Below, in pieces: positions 7,491-16,187 of a stretch of 64,000 bases of DNA. The stretch spans positions 1,024,001 to 1,088,000 of the forward strand of contig NZ_AP021846.1 in the NCBI RefSeq assembly GCF_009176705.1, written 5' to 3'. Every line of letters begins with the position of its first letter. Positions within the stretch are counted from its first letter, which is position 1. Source of the stretch: Pseudoalteromonas sp. A25. Lineage in GTDB: Bacteria; Pseudomonadota; Gammaproteobacteria; Enterobacterales; Alteromonadaceae. The position numbers and the translations under genes are program-made. The notes below the pieces were generated by a model. That model was not told where the DNA came from. It was given only the letters and a program-made list of their open reading frames with translations, and ran no database searches.

Positions 7491-9563
7491 TTAATAATCT
7501 ATTTGTCTTTTAAAGGGTGGCAGAGTATCAAGCATGGCTTTGCCGTAACGTTTTGTTACCAGGCGCCTGTCTAATATTATTATACGGCCGCTATCTGTTT
7601 CTTTACGAAGCAGTCTACCACAGCTTTGCACTAATTTCTTGGCAGCATCTGGTACTGTGATAGATAAAAAAGGATTTCCTCCTTTGCTTTGCACAAACTC
7701 TGCCTGTGCTTCCTCAATGGGGGAGGTGGGAACGGCAAAAGGAATTTTGGTAATTATTAGGTTTTCAAGATATACACCTGGTAAGTCAAGCCCTTCAGAT
7801 AAGCTTTGTGTACCAAATAAAATGCTACCTTTACCATTGTCGATGTTGCTTTTGTGTGTTTTTAGTAAGCTTTCACGAGATTGCTCACCTTGCACTAATA
7901 TTTGCCAATGATTTTTCCTGAGCAGTCTTACTACGTGATCCATTTGCCAATATGATGCAAAAAGCACCAAATTTGCTTTGGATTTATCCAAGTAACTAGG
8001 AAGTATTTTAGCAAGATGATCACTGAATGCTTTATCTGTTGGGTCTATATCTGACGTGGGTAAGTGCAGTGTAGCCTGCCTAGAGTATTCGAACGGAGAA
8101 TTTGCTTTGATAAATTTGACGCCGGGTTCGTTAGTTAAACCACTTTCTTTGGCAAAGTGGTCAAATGTTCCCAATGCGCTTAAAGTCGCTGAGCATAAGA
8201 CTGCTCCTGCACATTCTTTCCAAAGTTTATCCTTGAGGTAATAGCCTACTTCAATGGGGCAATCGCATAATAGGTGGTCGTGGTGGTGTTTGTATTCTAG
8301 GCGCTTTATCCAACGAGCATGAGGTGTGTGTTCTCCTTTGTTGGCGTAGCTATGCCAAAGTTTATGCAGCTGCTCTAATCGATTAATGTATTGCCCGCTT
8401 TCTGCTAGCAATGGATCGGCTAAAAATGGTTTTACATCCCCATCACTGACATCTAAGGTTAAGGCGTCATGCATCTTGTTTAAAGCGCGCAATACATCCC
8501 AAGTGGCATCGCTTATGTCTTTTGCTTTTGCGTTGAGTGAGTCAGGTACAACGCCATGTTCAAAGCGAAACGTATCCTCTTGGTTGTAACTAAAATCGGC
8601 AGTATCTAGTATATCTCGTACGACTTTAAGGTCTTTACTTGCGTCATTAGCCGCATCATTGAGTTTAAAATTCTGGCCAATGGCTTTTTGTGACACGATA
8701 GTTGCAGCCATTTTTCCACTAAATTTCAGTAACTTTTCTAGCCAGTCTATGGTGCCTTTTATTGTTGCTGCAGCAGATGAAAAGTCTCTGGTTATGTGAG
8801 GCAAGTGGTGTGCTTCATCAATAACATAAAAGGTATCATCTGGCTCGGGTAAAATTTTCCCTCCCCCAAGCTCTAAATCGGCTAACAGTAAGGCATGATT
8901 AATAACCAATACATCCATTTGCCCCATTTTTTGTCGTGCTAAGTGAAATGGACACAAATGATGTGATTTCATTTGCCGCTGGCAAGCGTGCTTATCACAC
9001 GCGATTAGATTCCACACTTTATCGGGAATGGTATCCGCCCAGCTGTCTCGGTCGCCTTGCCAACGTTTATCTTGATATGCGCTATGTAATTCTTTTAAAC
9101 ACTTTTGTTCCATATCGGACAGAGGAGATGGTAGTGTTGGCATCATCGATAGTTGCATACTGTCTTCATCTAACGCTGCATTGAGCTTTTGTACACAAAT
9201 ATAGCGTTGACGGCCTTTTACCAGATCAAACTTAAACTCAAAACCACAGTGGCTTAGAAAAAAGGGGAGCTCTTTATTGATCAGTTGCTCTTGCAAAGCC
9301 ACTGTTGCTGTAGATATGACTAACTTCTTTTTTTTCGCAAGCGCCATAGGTAAAGCACCCAAACAATAGGCTAATGATTTACCAGTGCCTGTGCCTGCTT
9401 CAATAACGCAAATTCTTTGGGTTTTATGATATTCGCCAGCAAGAGTTTTAGCTATTTCTGCAACTAGGTAATTTTGACTACTGCGATGACGATAGCCTTC
9501 TAAGCTTTCAGCGATATTTTGGTGTGTGGTACGTATTGTTTTTTTGAGCGCGTCTGAAAGCAT
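7491..9563 (-). CDS. dinG: ATP-dependent DNA helicase DinG
   Basis: The 690-residue product is an XPD-like superfamily 2 helicase. Walker A is EAGTGTGKS (55-63) and the DEAH box is 249-252. Four Cys at 123, 189, 194 and 204 fit the iron-sulfur cluster seen in E. coli DinG, and the C-terminal motif VI region reads QSCGRLLR. E. coli DinG is about 716 residues. It unwinds 5'-3', acting on R-loops and G-quadruplexes during replication-transcription conflicts and after DNA damage. It heads a minus-strand operon with TauE/SafE, priC, HDAC, ComFB-like and rsmS, and it diverges from polB. No clear LexA box was recognised by eye in the short space up to polB. Confidence 0.93.
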   Translation of the reverse strand: MLSDALKKTIRTTHQNIAESLEGYRHRSSQNYLVAEIAKTLAGEYHKTQRICVIEAGTGTGKSLAYCLGALPMALAKKKKLVISTATVALQEQLINKELPFFLSHCGFEFKFDLVKGRQRYICVQKLNAALDEDSMQLSMMPTLPSPLSDMEQKCLKELHSAYQDKRWQGDRDSWADTIPDKVWNLIACDKHACQRQMKSHHLCPFHLARQKMGQMDVLVINHALLLADLELGGGKILPEPDDTFYVIDEAHHLPHITRDFSSAAATIKGTIDWLEKLLKFSGKMAATIVSQKAIGQNFKLNDAANDASKDLKVVRDILDTADFSYNQEDTFRFEHGVVPDSLNAKAKDISDATWDVLRALNKMHDALTLDVSDGDVKPFLADPLLAESGQYINRLEQLHKLWHSYANKGEHTPHARWIKRLEYKHHHDHLLCDCPIEVGYYLKDKLWKECAGAVLCSATLSALGTFDHFAKESGLTNEPGVKFIKANSPFEYSRQATLHLPTSDIDPTDKAFSDHLAKILPSYLDKSKANLVLFASYWQMDHVVRLLRKNHWQILVQGEQSRESLLKTHKSNIDNGKGSILFGTQSLSEGLDLPGVYLENLIITKIPFAVPTSPIEEAQAEFVQSKGGNPFLSITVPDAAKKLVQSCGRLLRKETDSGRIIILDRRLVTKRYGKAMLDTLPPFKRQIDY

Positions 9564-9633
9564 GGGATCGCCTAATAGAGTTCTATATGTATATAATTAC
9601 AGTAACGATAGCTATTTTAGATGGGTAATTAGT

Positions 9634-11979
9634 TTGGCACAAGCAGTGTATGAAGGCTTTATATTATCACGCCAACAAATGAATCATCAGGGTAGGCTTG
9701 GGCTGTGTTATTGGCTCAAAACTCCTCAAGGCCCTGTAAAGGCAATAGTACAAGGTGAGCGAGCTGTATTTTTTATCAAAGCAAATGAATTGCCCAAGGC
9801 TAAAGCAATGATAAATAACGCAGACGCACATATTCATTTTGAGGCAGTTAGATTAAAGCACTTTGATCAGCAAAGTATGGTGGCGTGTTACAGTGAAAGT
9901 AGTCGTAGTTATCATTTAGCAAAGCAGTTATTAGGCTCAGAAGTTACGCTCTATGAAGAGGATATTCGTCATTGTGATCGCTTTTTGATGGAGCGCTTCA
10001 TACGCGGTAGTGCTTGGGTACAAGGTGAAGCCGTTGAATGTGATGGATATACCTTACTTAAAGGAGCAAAGTTTAAAGAAAACTCTTCATTTAGGCCTAA
10101 GTTTAGCGTTCTTTCATTGGATATTGAGTGTGATGGTGATGGCGTACTCTTTTGTGTTGGATTAGCAACCTACCAGCAACGTTGTGTCATTATGATAGGG
10201 GAACCACCAGTAGAGGCAGATAAATTAAATGACGACTCGTACATTGAGTGGGTAAGCGATGAATATGATTTATTGCAGGTACTAATGCAAAAAATCGCGT
10301 TTTTTGACCCAGATGTAATTGTTGGTTGGAACGTCATCGAATTTGACTTTGTTGTGCTGGCAGAGCGGGCACATATGCTGGGTGTTAGGCTTATTTTAGG
10401 CAAAGATGATCAACCTATCAGTATTTATAAAGGCAATTATGTTCGCGTATTAATTTCAGGCAGAGTTGTTATTGATGGCATAGATACACTAAAAAATGCC
10501 ACTTATCATTTTGATAGCTTTCGCTTGTCCAATGTTGCTCAAAAGGTCTTAGGGCAAACAAAATTAATAGATCAGGAAGACCGTTTAGAAGAAATTATCA
10601 GGCAGTTTAATGAAGACAAGCTAACTTTGGCGGCGTACAACTTAAAAGACTGTGAGCTGGTACTTGCTATTTTTTCTAAGCTTAATCTTATTGATTTTGC
10701 TATTGCTCGTAGTCAATTAACCGGTCTTGAGTTGGAGCGAATGGGAGGCTCGGTCGCGGCATTTACTAATCTTTATCTGCCGCTGTTGCATAGAAGTGGC
10801 TATATTGCGCCAAATTTGTCTGAGCATGGGTTGAGTTTTGAAAGTCCAGGTGGCTATGTGATGGAGTCTAAACCTGGTTTGTATAAAAATGTAGTTGTGC
10901 TTGACTTCAAGAGTTTGTACCCCTCAATAATTCGAACCTTTTGTATTGATCCTCTGGGTCTTATCGAGGGGCTAAAGAACCGTGATGAAGCTATTGAAGG
11001 CTTTAATCAAGGATACTTTTCACGTACCGCACACCACCTGCCAAGTATCGTCGCTCAGCTGACAGAAGCACGTCAGTTAGCTAAGCAGGCAAATGACAAA
11101 ATGCTGTCTCAAGCAATTAAGATCATCATGAACAGTCTATACGGTGTATTGGGCTCAAAAGGCTGCCGATTTTATGATCCTCGTTTATCAAGCTCTATTA
11201 CGCTGCGTGGTCATGAAATTATGCAAGCAACAAAAAAGGTCATTGAGAGTAGGGGGTTTGAAGTGATCTATGGGGATACGGACTCTACTTTTGTTAGGTT
11301 TCCAAAATCTTGGAGTCTACAAAAATGTCATAACGAAGCTGAGTGTTTAGTTAAGGTGGTAAACCAGCACTGGCTGCAATACTGTCATGACAACTATAAG
11401 TTACCTAGTTATTTAGAAATTGAATTTGAGACGCTATATCACAATTTTTTCATGCCAACGATCCGCGGTCAGACAGTGGGCTCGAAAAAGCGCTATGTGG
11501 GCGAAACATATGTTAATAAAAAATGCGAATTGATATTTAAAGGAATGGAAAGTGTGCGAAGTGACTGGACTGAAATCGCAAAAAGATATCAACGAGATGT
11601 TATAAAAGCACTTTTTAATGATGCTGATGTGTTTGCAATAACAAAAGCGTATAGCGATAAAATATATTCTGGAGAAGTGAACTCATTGTTGCTTTATTCG
11701 AAACGCTTAGGAAAAGGATTAGAGCAGTATGTCAAAAATATCCCCCCACATGTTAGAGCTGCAAAAGAAAAAATGCGTGAAGACAAATCCGCTTGTTTCA
11801 AAAAGGGAAGCTTGGTGCGTTATTATATAACTAAATCAGGACCTAAAATAAGTCCAAACTTTGTAGAGCTTGATTACGAACACTACATTGAAAAGCAAAT
11901 ATATCCAATACTTATGATGCTACCTGATTACGAAAATGTTCTTTTTCAGTTAACCAAACAAAAAAAGTTTTCCTTTTAA
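9634..11979 (+). CDS. polB: DNA polymerase II
   Basis: This is a family B polymerase with all motifs. Exo I is LDIE (Asp163/Glu165), Exo II is VGWNVIEFDF, and Exo III is YNLKDCELV. Polymerase motif A is DFKSLYPSI, motif B is KIIMNSLYGVLGSKG, and motif C is YGDTDS at 546-551. The reading frame stays open back to 9526, which would overlap the divergent dinG start. The TTG at 9634, after GATGGG, gives MAQAVYEGFIL, which lines up with E. coli Pol II (MAQAGFILTR), and a length of 782 against 783. I therefore prefer 9634. Pol II works in translesion synthesis and fork restart, agreeing with the dinG and priC neighbours. Confidence 0.92.
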   Translation: MAQAVYEGFILSRQQMNHQGRLGLCYWLKTPQGPVKAIVQGERAVFFIKANELPKAKAMINNADAHIHFEAVRLKHFDQQSMVACYSESSRSYHLAKQLLGSEVTLYEEDIRHCDRFLMERFIRGSAWVQGEAVECDGYTLLKGAKFKENSSFRPKFSVLSLDIECDGDGVLFCVGLATYQQRCVIMIGEPPVEADKLNDDSYIEWVSDEYDLLQVLMQKIAFFDPDVIVGWNVIEFDFVVLAERAHMLGVRLILGKDDQPISIYKGNYVRVLISGRVVIDGIDTLKNATYHFDSFRLSNVAQKVLGQTKLIDQEDRLEEIIRQFNEDKLTLAAYNLKDCELVLAIFSKLNLIDFAIARSQLTGLELERMGGSVAAFTNLYLPLLHRSGYIAPNLSEHGLSFESPGGYVMESKPGLYKNVVVLDFKSLYPSIIRTFCIDPLGLIEGLKNRDEAIEGFNQGYFSRTAHHLPSIVAQLTEARQLAKQANDKMLSQAIKIIMNSLYGVLGSKGCRFYDPRLSSSITLRGHEIMQATKKVIESRGFEVIYGDTDSTFVRFPKSWSLQKCHNEAECLVKVVNQHWLQYCHDNYKLPSYLEIEFETLYHNFFMPTIRGQTVGSKKRYVGETYVNKKCELIFKGMESVRSDWTEIAKRYQRDVIKALFNDADVFAITKAYSDKIYSGEVNSLLLYSKRLGKGLEQYVKNIPPHVRAAKEKMREDKSACFKKGSLVRYYITKSGPKISPNFVELDYEHYIEKQIYPILMMLPDYENVLFQLTKQKKFSF

Positions 11980-12058
11980 GATCATTGGATTGTTTACGAG
12001 ATATGTATTTATTGTTGTACCTTTGATGGGTAATTGATGAAAATTAAATAATTTACGG

Positions 12059-12088
12059 TTGACGCTAACGTCAATGCTTGTTTAATAT
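12059..12088 (+). promoter_or_regulatory. Predicted sigma70 promoter with overlapping palindrome for the TonB receptor
   Basis: TTGACG (12059-12064) and TAATAT (12083-12088) are spaced 18 bp apart. The -35 is the left arm of a perfect inverted repeat, TTGACG-CTAA-CGTCAA (12059-12074), so a repressor bound there would block RNA polymerase. The receptor gene starts about 90 bp downstream with GGGAG before its ATG. Confidence 0.6.
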
Positions 12089-12179
12089 TCATGGTGAATG
12101 TTGCATCAGTGCAACTTCCCATAAGGGCAAAGCCCATAAAAAATTACAAGCTACTAACAAGTAGTCCAGGGAGATACAA

Positions 12180-15011
12180 ATGTTAAATAATAGAGTTTCA
12201 AAAGCGGTACGCTTAGCGATCGCTTTTGGTGCAACTTCGACGGCAGCATTTACTGCAAGTTCTGCAATTGCAGCAGAAGAATCTGCAGAGAGCTTCGAAA
12301 AAATTCAAGTTACAGGCTCACGCATCAAACGTGCCGATATGGAAGGTGCAAACCCGGTACAGTTAATCACACGTGATGATTTAATTGCATCGGGTATCAG
12401 TAATGTCGGTGATATTCTTCAAGAAATTCCGTCAGTCGCGGGTGCTGCTACAAACACTGCGGTAAATAATGGTGGTACTGGTGCTGTACGTGTTTCTTTA
12501 CGTGGTTTAGGCTCAGAGCGCACACTTGTACTTCTTAATGGCCGTCGTGTTGTAGCGTCAGGTTCAGGCGCCGATTCGTCTGTGGACTTAAGTACAATTC
12601 CAACCGCAATTATTAAGCGTGTTGAAGTATTAAAAGATGGTGCATCAGCAATTTACGGTTCAGATGCGGTAGGTGGTGTAGTTAACATCATCACACGTAA
12701 TGACTTTGAAGGCTTTGAAGCAAATGCAATGTACGATGCATCTACTCACGGTGGTGATGGTGAAACTAAGAGCTATGACTTTACGGTTGGTTTTTCAGGC
12801 GACAAAGGTAATGTTGTAGTTAGTGCTTACTACTCTGAGTATGGCGCACAGATGTCGGGTGACCGTGATTGGTCAAAATTCAAATACAACCTGAGCCCTT
12901 CAACTGGTGACATGAATAAAGGTGGCTCTTCAGCTATTCCTTGGGGTTTTTATAACGGTATAAACTCTCAAGACGACGATTTGTGTCAAGCATTTACTCA
13001 TGGTGCCGCAAATGGCCCGGGTCAATCAGATCCAACTCAATTCACAAACCCTACAGGTTACGATTGTTTTGATGCAGGTAAAGATTTATACAACTTCGCG
13101 CCAGCTAACTTCCACCTAACACCGTCTGAGCGTTATGGCCTATTTGCACAAGCAAATTATGAGTTCTCGGATAGCTTGCGTTTCTTTACTGAGATGAACT
13201 TTAACCGCCGTTCATCAGATACCAAACTTGCTCCACTACCTCTTGGACCACTTGCATTCTTTGGTTGGACAGACGCAACGTACTCTAAAGATAACTACTA
13301 TAATCAACAGTTTGGCCCTAAAAGCGCCAATGGTGAGTCGGTGGATATCGCGGACTGGCGTCGTCGTGTAGTTGAAACTGGAGGTCGTGACACGACTTTC
13401 CGTGTTGAAACGGTACGCGCTGTATTTGGTTTTGAAGGTGATATTAGCGACACATGGGGCTATGAAGTTTCTTACATATTCGGTCGTAACGATGGCGCAA
13501 TCAACCGTGCCGGTGGTGTAAACTTTGAAAAAGTATCTGAAGCAGTCGGTCCTTCATTCTTAGATGCGACATCTGGACAAGTGCTTTGCGGTACACCTGA
13601 TAATGTAATCGAAGGTTGTGTATCATTAAACACATTTGGTATTCCAGGTACAGACTCTGAAATTTCAAAAGAAATGTTAGATTTCATTTCATTTGAAGCT
13701 CATGATCTTGGTTATAACGAACAACAAATACTTTCTGCAAGTGTATTCGGTGATGCATTTGAATTGCCAGCTGGGACGGTTGGTGTAGCGGTCGGTGTTG
13801 AGCACCGTGAAGAAAAAGGTGCAGACCTTCCTGATGCACTAATCGCATTAGGTATTACTTCAGGTAACCCGCGTGAGAAGACGCTTGGTGCGTACTCAGT
13901 AGATGAAATCTACATGGAAACGAATATTCCACTACTTTCTGGCGCGCCACTAGCAGAAGTATTAGAGCTTGACCTAGCGGTTCGTTACTCTGACTATGAT
14001 ACGTTTGGTGATACGACTAATCACAAAGTCGGTATTCGTTGGTCTCCAATTGATGGTTTAATGTTCCGTGGTACATCATCAACGGCATTCCGCGCACCAT
14101 CAACTTCCGACTTATTCCTTGGTGCTTCTGCGAGCAGTCCAGAGGTAACAGATCCATGTGCATCTAATCCAACACAGTTCTGTCTTGCCGATGGTGTTCC
14201 TGCAAGTGGCTTCACGCCTATTGGCGATCAGCTATCTTCTACACTAGGTGGTAATACAGAGTTACAGCCTGAAGAAGCTGACATTGTGACTTTTGGCTTA
14301 GTTTATAGCCCAGAATTTGTTGAAGGCTTGTCATTCACGGTTGACTATTGGGATATTGAGCTAACTAATGCAATTACACAAATTGGTGAGCAACTTATCC
14401 TAAATAAATGTGCTAGTGAAGGTACATACTGTGACAAGATCTCGCGCTACACATCTGGACCGCTTTTAGGTAACTCTAGTGACATTGATAACCGTACTGT
14501 AAACGTGGGTGGAATTGACTCATCAGGTATTGACTTCAACCTACGTTATGCGACCGACACAGCATTTGGTGCGTTAACGTTTAATCTAGATTCAACACGC
14601 TACGACACGTATGACATCACTCAGGCGGATGGTTCAGTCGTAGAAAATGCGGGTTGGTATTATGAAAATGGTGGTGATGGTAACTTCCCTGAATGGAAAA
14701 CCAATGTTGATATTCGTCTAGCTAAAGATGACTGGTCAGCTGGTTACGCGATTCGTTATATCGGCGAATCAGAAGAACCATTTGGAGATCCAGCTGAGGG
14801 TGAACCAGCCTCACGTATGGTTGACTCGCAGGTTATCCACGATGTTCGTTTTAGTTATTTCTTCGATAACTTCACAACTACTATCGGTGTAGATAACGTA
14901 TTTGACGAAGATCCACCGTACGCTGCGACTGGTTTCAACGACAATACGGATCCTCGTACATACAACACGACGGGTCGTCATGTATACTTGTCTCTAGGCG
15001 TTGCATTCTAA
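12180..15011 (+). CDS. TonB-dependent outer-membrane receptor
   Basis: The 943-residue product starts with a signal peptide (cleavage near SAIAAEE). It continues with a TonB-box-like FEKIQVTGSRI and a plug domain containing RDDLIASGISNVGDILQ, LRGLGSERTLVLLNGRR and EVLKDGASAIYGSDAVGG. A large 22-strand barrel then ends in LSLGVAF with the terminal Phe expected for BAM recognition. Proteins of this length and plug type in Alteromonadales take up oligosaccharides, peptides or other large nutrients; no catalytic or transport neighbour in the window reveals the substrate. Cys pairs in the extracellular loops (for example near 270-295 and 655-670) probably form disulfides. The gene has its own promoter at 12059 and a strong terminator at 15029, so it is monocistronic. 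Confidence 0.92.
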   Translation: MLNNRVSKAVRLAIAFGATSTAAFTASSAIAAEESAESFEKIQVTGSRIKRADMEGANPVQLITRDDLIASGISNVGDILQEIPSVAGAATNTAVNNGGTGAVRVSLRGLGSERTLVLLNGRRVVASGSGADSSVDLSTIPTAIIKRVEVLKDGASAIYGSDAVGGVVNIITRNDFEGFEANAMYDASTHGGDGETKSYDFTVGFSGDKGNVVVSAYYSEYGAQMSGDRDWSKFKYNLSPSTGDMNKGGSSAIPWGFYNGINSQDDDLCQAFTHGAANGPGQSDPTQFTNPTGYDCFDAGKDLYNFAPANFHLTPSERYGLFAQANYEFSDSLRFFTEMNFNRRSSDTKLAPLPLGPLAFFGWTDATYSKDNYYNQQFGPKSANGESVDIADWRRRVVETGGRDTTFRVETVRAVFGFEGDISDTWGYEVSYIFGRNDGAINRAGGVNFEKVSEAVGPSFLDATSGQVLCGTPDNVIEGCVSLNTFGIPGTDSEISKEMLDFISFEAHDLGYNEQQILSASVFGDAFELPAGTVGVAVGVEHREEKGADLPDALIALGITSGNPREKTLGAYSVDEIYMETNIPLLSGAPLAEVLELDLAVRYSDYDTFGDTTNHKVGIRWSPIDGLMFRGTSSTAFRAPSTSDLFLGASASSPEVTDPCASNPTQFCLADGVPASGFTPIGDQLSSTLGGNTELQPEEADIVTFGLVYSPEFVEGLSFTVDYWDIELTNAITQIGEQLILNKCASEGTYCDKISRYTSGPLLGNSSDIDNRTVNVGGIDSSGIDFNLRYATDTAFGALTFNLDSTRYDTYDITQADGSVVENAGWYYENGGDGNFPEWKTNVDIRLAKDDWSAGYAIRYIGESEEPFGDPAEGEPASRMVDSQVIHDVRFSYFFDNFTTTIGVDNVFDEDPPYAATGFNDNTDPRTYNTTGRHVYLSLGVAF

Positions 15012-15028
15012 GCGACTGCTTTATTTAA

Positions 15029-15054
15029 AAAACCGGCTAATGGCCGGTTTTTTT
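15029..15054. terminator. Bidirectional rho-independent terminator
   Basis: AACCGGC (15031-15037) pairs with GCCGGTT (15043-15049) around a TAATG loop. A T-run follows on the plus strand and an A-run precedes, giving a T-run on the minus strand. It serves both the receptor gene and the convergent small barrel gene. Confidence 0.9.
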
Positions 15055-15073
15055 ATACTCTTAATAAATTCGC

Positions 15074-15676
15074 TTAAAAACGATAACTCATTCCAACATT
15101 GAGTGAGCTTATATCTAGATCTCCCATGGTCAAATACTGTATCCCCGCATTGAACGCAAAGCCGTTGTCCCAATCGTACTGCCAGCCGCCTTCAGCGAAC
15201 ATACCAAGCCCATCTTGATTTAAAATTTTGCTATTGTTTTTTGCGATCTCGTAATCATAATATTGACCTCCTATCTTGCCATAAAGATAGCTGTTTTTGG
15301 TCAGTTGAAACTGTCCTTTAGTAGCAACAACCAAGTTATTGTAGTTAAGCTCATCTGCGCCGATACCAAATAGCAGTTCATCATTTCTATCACATATGAA
15401 CTTTTTATTATTTAATTCTTTGCAATTCCAGTCATCTATTTCAGTACCACCGTTGAGGCCTATCTCTAGTGCCCATGTTTCGTTAAATTGATAGTTGTAA
15501 TACAAATAAAGAGACATAACACCATCACCATCCTGCTTTGAACTCTTATAAGAGGCTCCGCCTGCATTTAGCTGAGCGCCAACTCGATGAGGTTCGCTAT
15601 TTTGCTGCGCTTGGGTTGCAAAGCTAGTGGTACATACGACAGCGAAGGCAATGAGCGAGAGATGTTTCATATTCAA
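15074..15676 (-). CDS. Small outer-membrane beta-barrel protein
   Basis: The 200-residue protein has a clear signal peptide (MNMKHLSLIAFAVV to about residue 23, TQAQQ). Amphipathic beta strands alternate with aromatic residues, and the C-terminus is NVGMSYRF, ending in Phe as outer-membrane proteins do. The size suggests an eight-stranded barrel of the OmpA-N/OmpX type. Two Cys (in DWNCKELNNKKFICDRND) probably form an extracellular disulfide loop. No partner is evident. It shares the bidirectional terminator with the TonB receptor. The family name cannot be fixed by eye; specific function unknown. Confidence 0.75.
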   Translation of the reverse strand: MNMKHLSLIAFAVVCTTSFATQAQQNSEPHRVGAQLNAGGASYKSSKQDGDGVMSLYLYYNYQFNETWALEIGLNGGTEIDDWNCKELNNKKFICDRNDELLFGIGADELNYNNLVVATKGQFQLTKNSYLYGKIGGQYYDYEIAKNNSKILNQDGLGMFAEGGWQYDWDNGFAFNAGIQYLTMGDLDISSLNVGMSYRF

Positions 15677-15958
15677 TTGTTCCTGTTAGCTTATTTTGCT
15701 TGGCAGTGTATAGCTTTGCGCATGTATGAGTCTGTTTAGCCTTTGTGAGTGGGTGTAGGAGTATGTCAGATAATGTAAGTATTTGTTTCTTTGACAATAG
15801 AGGCGTTTCTTAGCAGTAAATAAAAGTGTCATGATTTTTTGTCGCTAGTAAGGCATCAACGCTATGTCGTGTTATATAGATACATGCTCAAAAAATGCTA
15901 CCTAGAATGAGAGTCTTTAGTCACTTATAAAAAGAAATCATTGTTCGTGAATTTTAAA
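15677..15958. other. Non-coding stretch upstream of the EamA leader
   Basis: AT-rich sequence holding the divergent 5' region of the small barrel gene. I see no ORF with a ribosome-binding site, no long repeat and no RNA gene here. The leader of the EamA gene begins to its right. Confidence 0.5.
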
Positions 15959-15986
15959 TTGACATATTTTTTAGGTTTGGTAAAAC
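15959..15986 (+). promoter_or_regulatory. Predicted sigma70 promoter of the EamA transcript
   Basis: A perfect TTGACA (15959-15964) is followed after 16 bp by TAAAAC (15981-15986). Transcription would begin near 15993, leaving a leader of about 195 nt before the ATG at 16188. Confidence 0.5.
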
Positions 15987-16017
15987 TGATAGAGTTCACT
16001 TTCAACTTAGTGTATTT

Positions 16018-16101
16018 ATGAATCAATTAACGCATGTACTCAATAAAACATCATGGCTGCATAACTTGGCAGTTATGGTCTTTTGTGTGCGCTGCGGTTA
16101 A
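16018..16101 (+). CDS. Possible 27-residue leader peptide
   Basis: The ATG at 16018 opens a 27-codon frame ending at TAA 16099-16101. Its C-terminal half reads VMVFCVRCG and includes a single Trp (residue 13). The upstream ribosome site is weak (no clear AGGA). Its stop overlaps GCGGTTA (16094-16100), one of three segments that can pair alternatively in the RNA. That position is what a transcription or translation attenuator would need. No strong run of one amino acid is present, so the signal, if any, is unclear. It could be a chance ORF. Confidence 0.3.
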   Translation: MNQLTHVLNKTSWLHNLAVMVFCVRCG

Positions 16102-16167
16102 TTGCTTTTTCTCTAACCGCGATGATAAAAGCGGTTAGTGTTAGTTCTTCTCTCCTCTTTTATCATC
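16094..16167 (+). promoter_or_regulatory. Competing RNA hairpins in the EamA leader (attenuator-like)
   Basis: GCGGTTA (16094-16100) can pair with TAACCGC (16114-16120). CTAACCGC (16113-16120) can instead pair with GCGGTTAG (16131-16138). The 10-nt loop of that second stem, GATGATAAAA plus the next G (16121-16131), is exactly complementary to CTTTTATCATC (16157-16167), an 11-bp match. Two states are therefore possible: 1:2 plus the 11-bp stem, or the 2:3 stem alone. None of the stems is followed by a good U-tract, and the ribosome site AAGGA (16175-16179) stays outside. Confidence 0.5.
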
Positions 16168-16187
16168 CTAGAGCAAGGATTTAGGCC

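Noticed and set aside
9526..9633. N-terminal extension of polB
   Set aside because: It overlaps the dinG start and has no similarity to Pol II. The TTG at 9634 fits better.
16113..16167. H-type pseudoknot in the EamA leader
   Set aside because: The two stems share adjacent bases with no linker between them (loop 1 of zero nt across 10-11 bp), so both cannot form fully at once. Treated as alternative structures.
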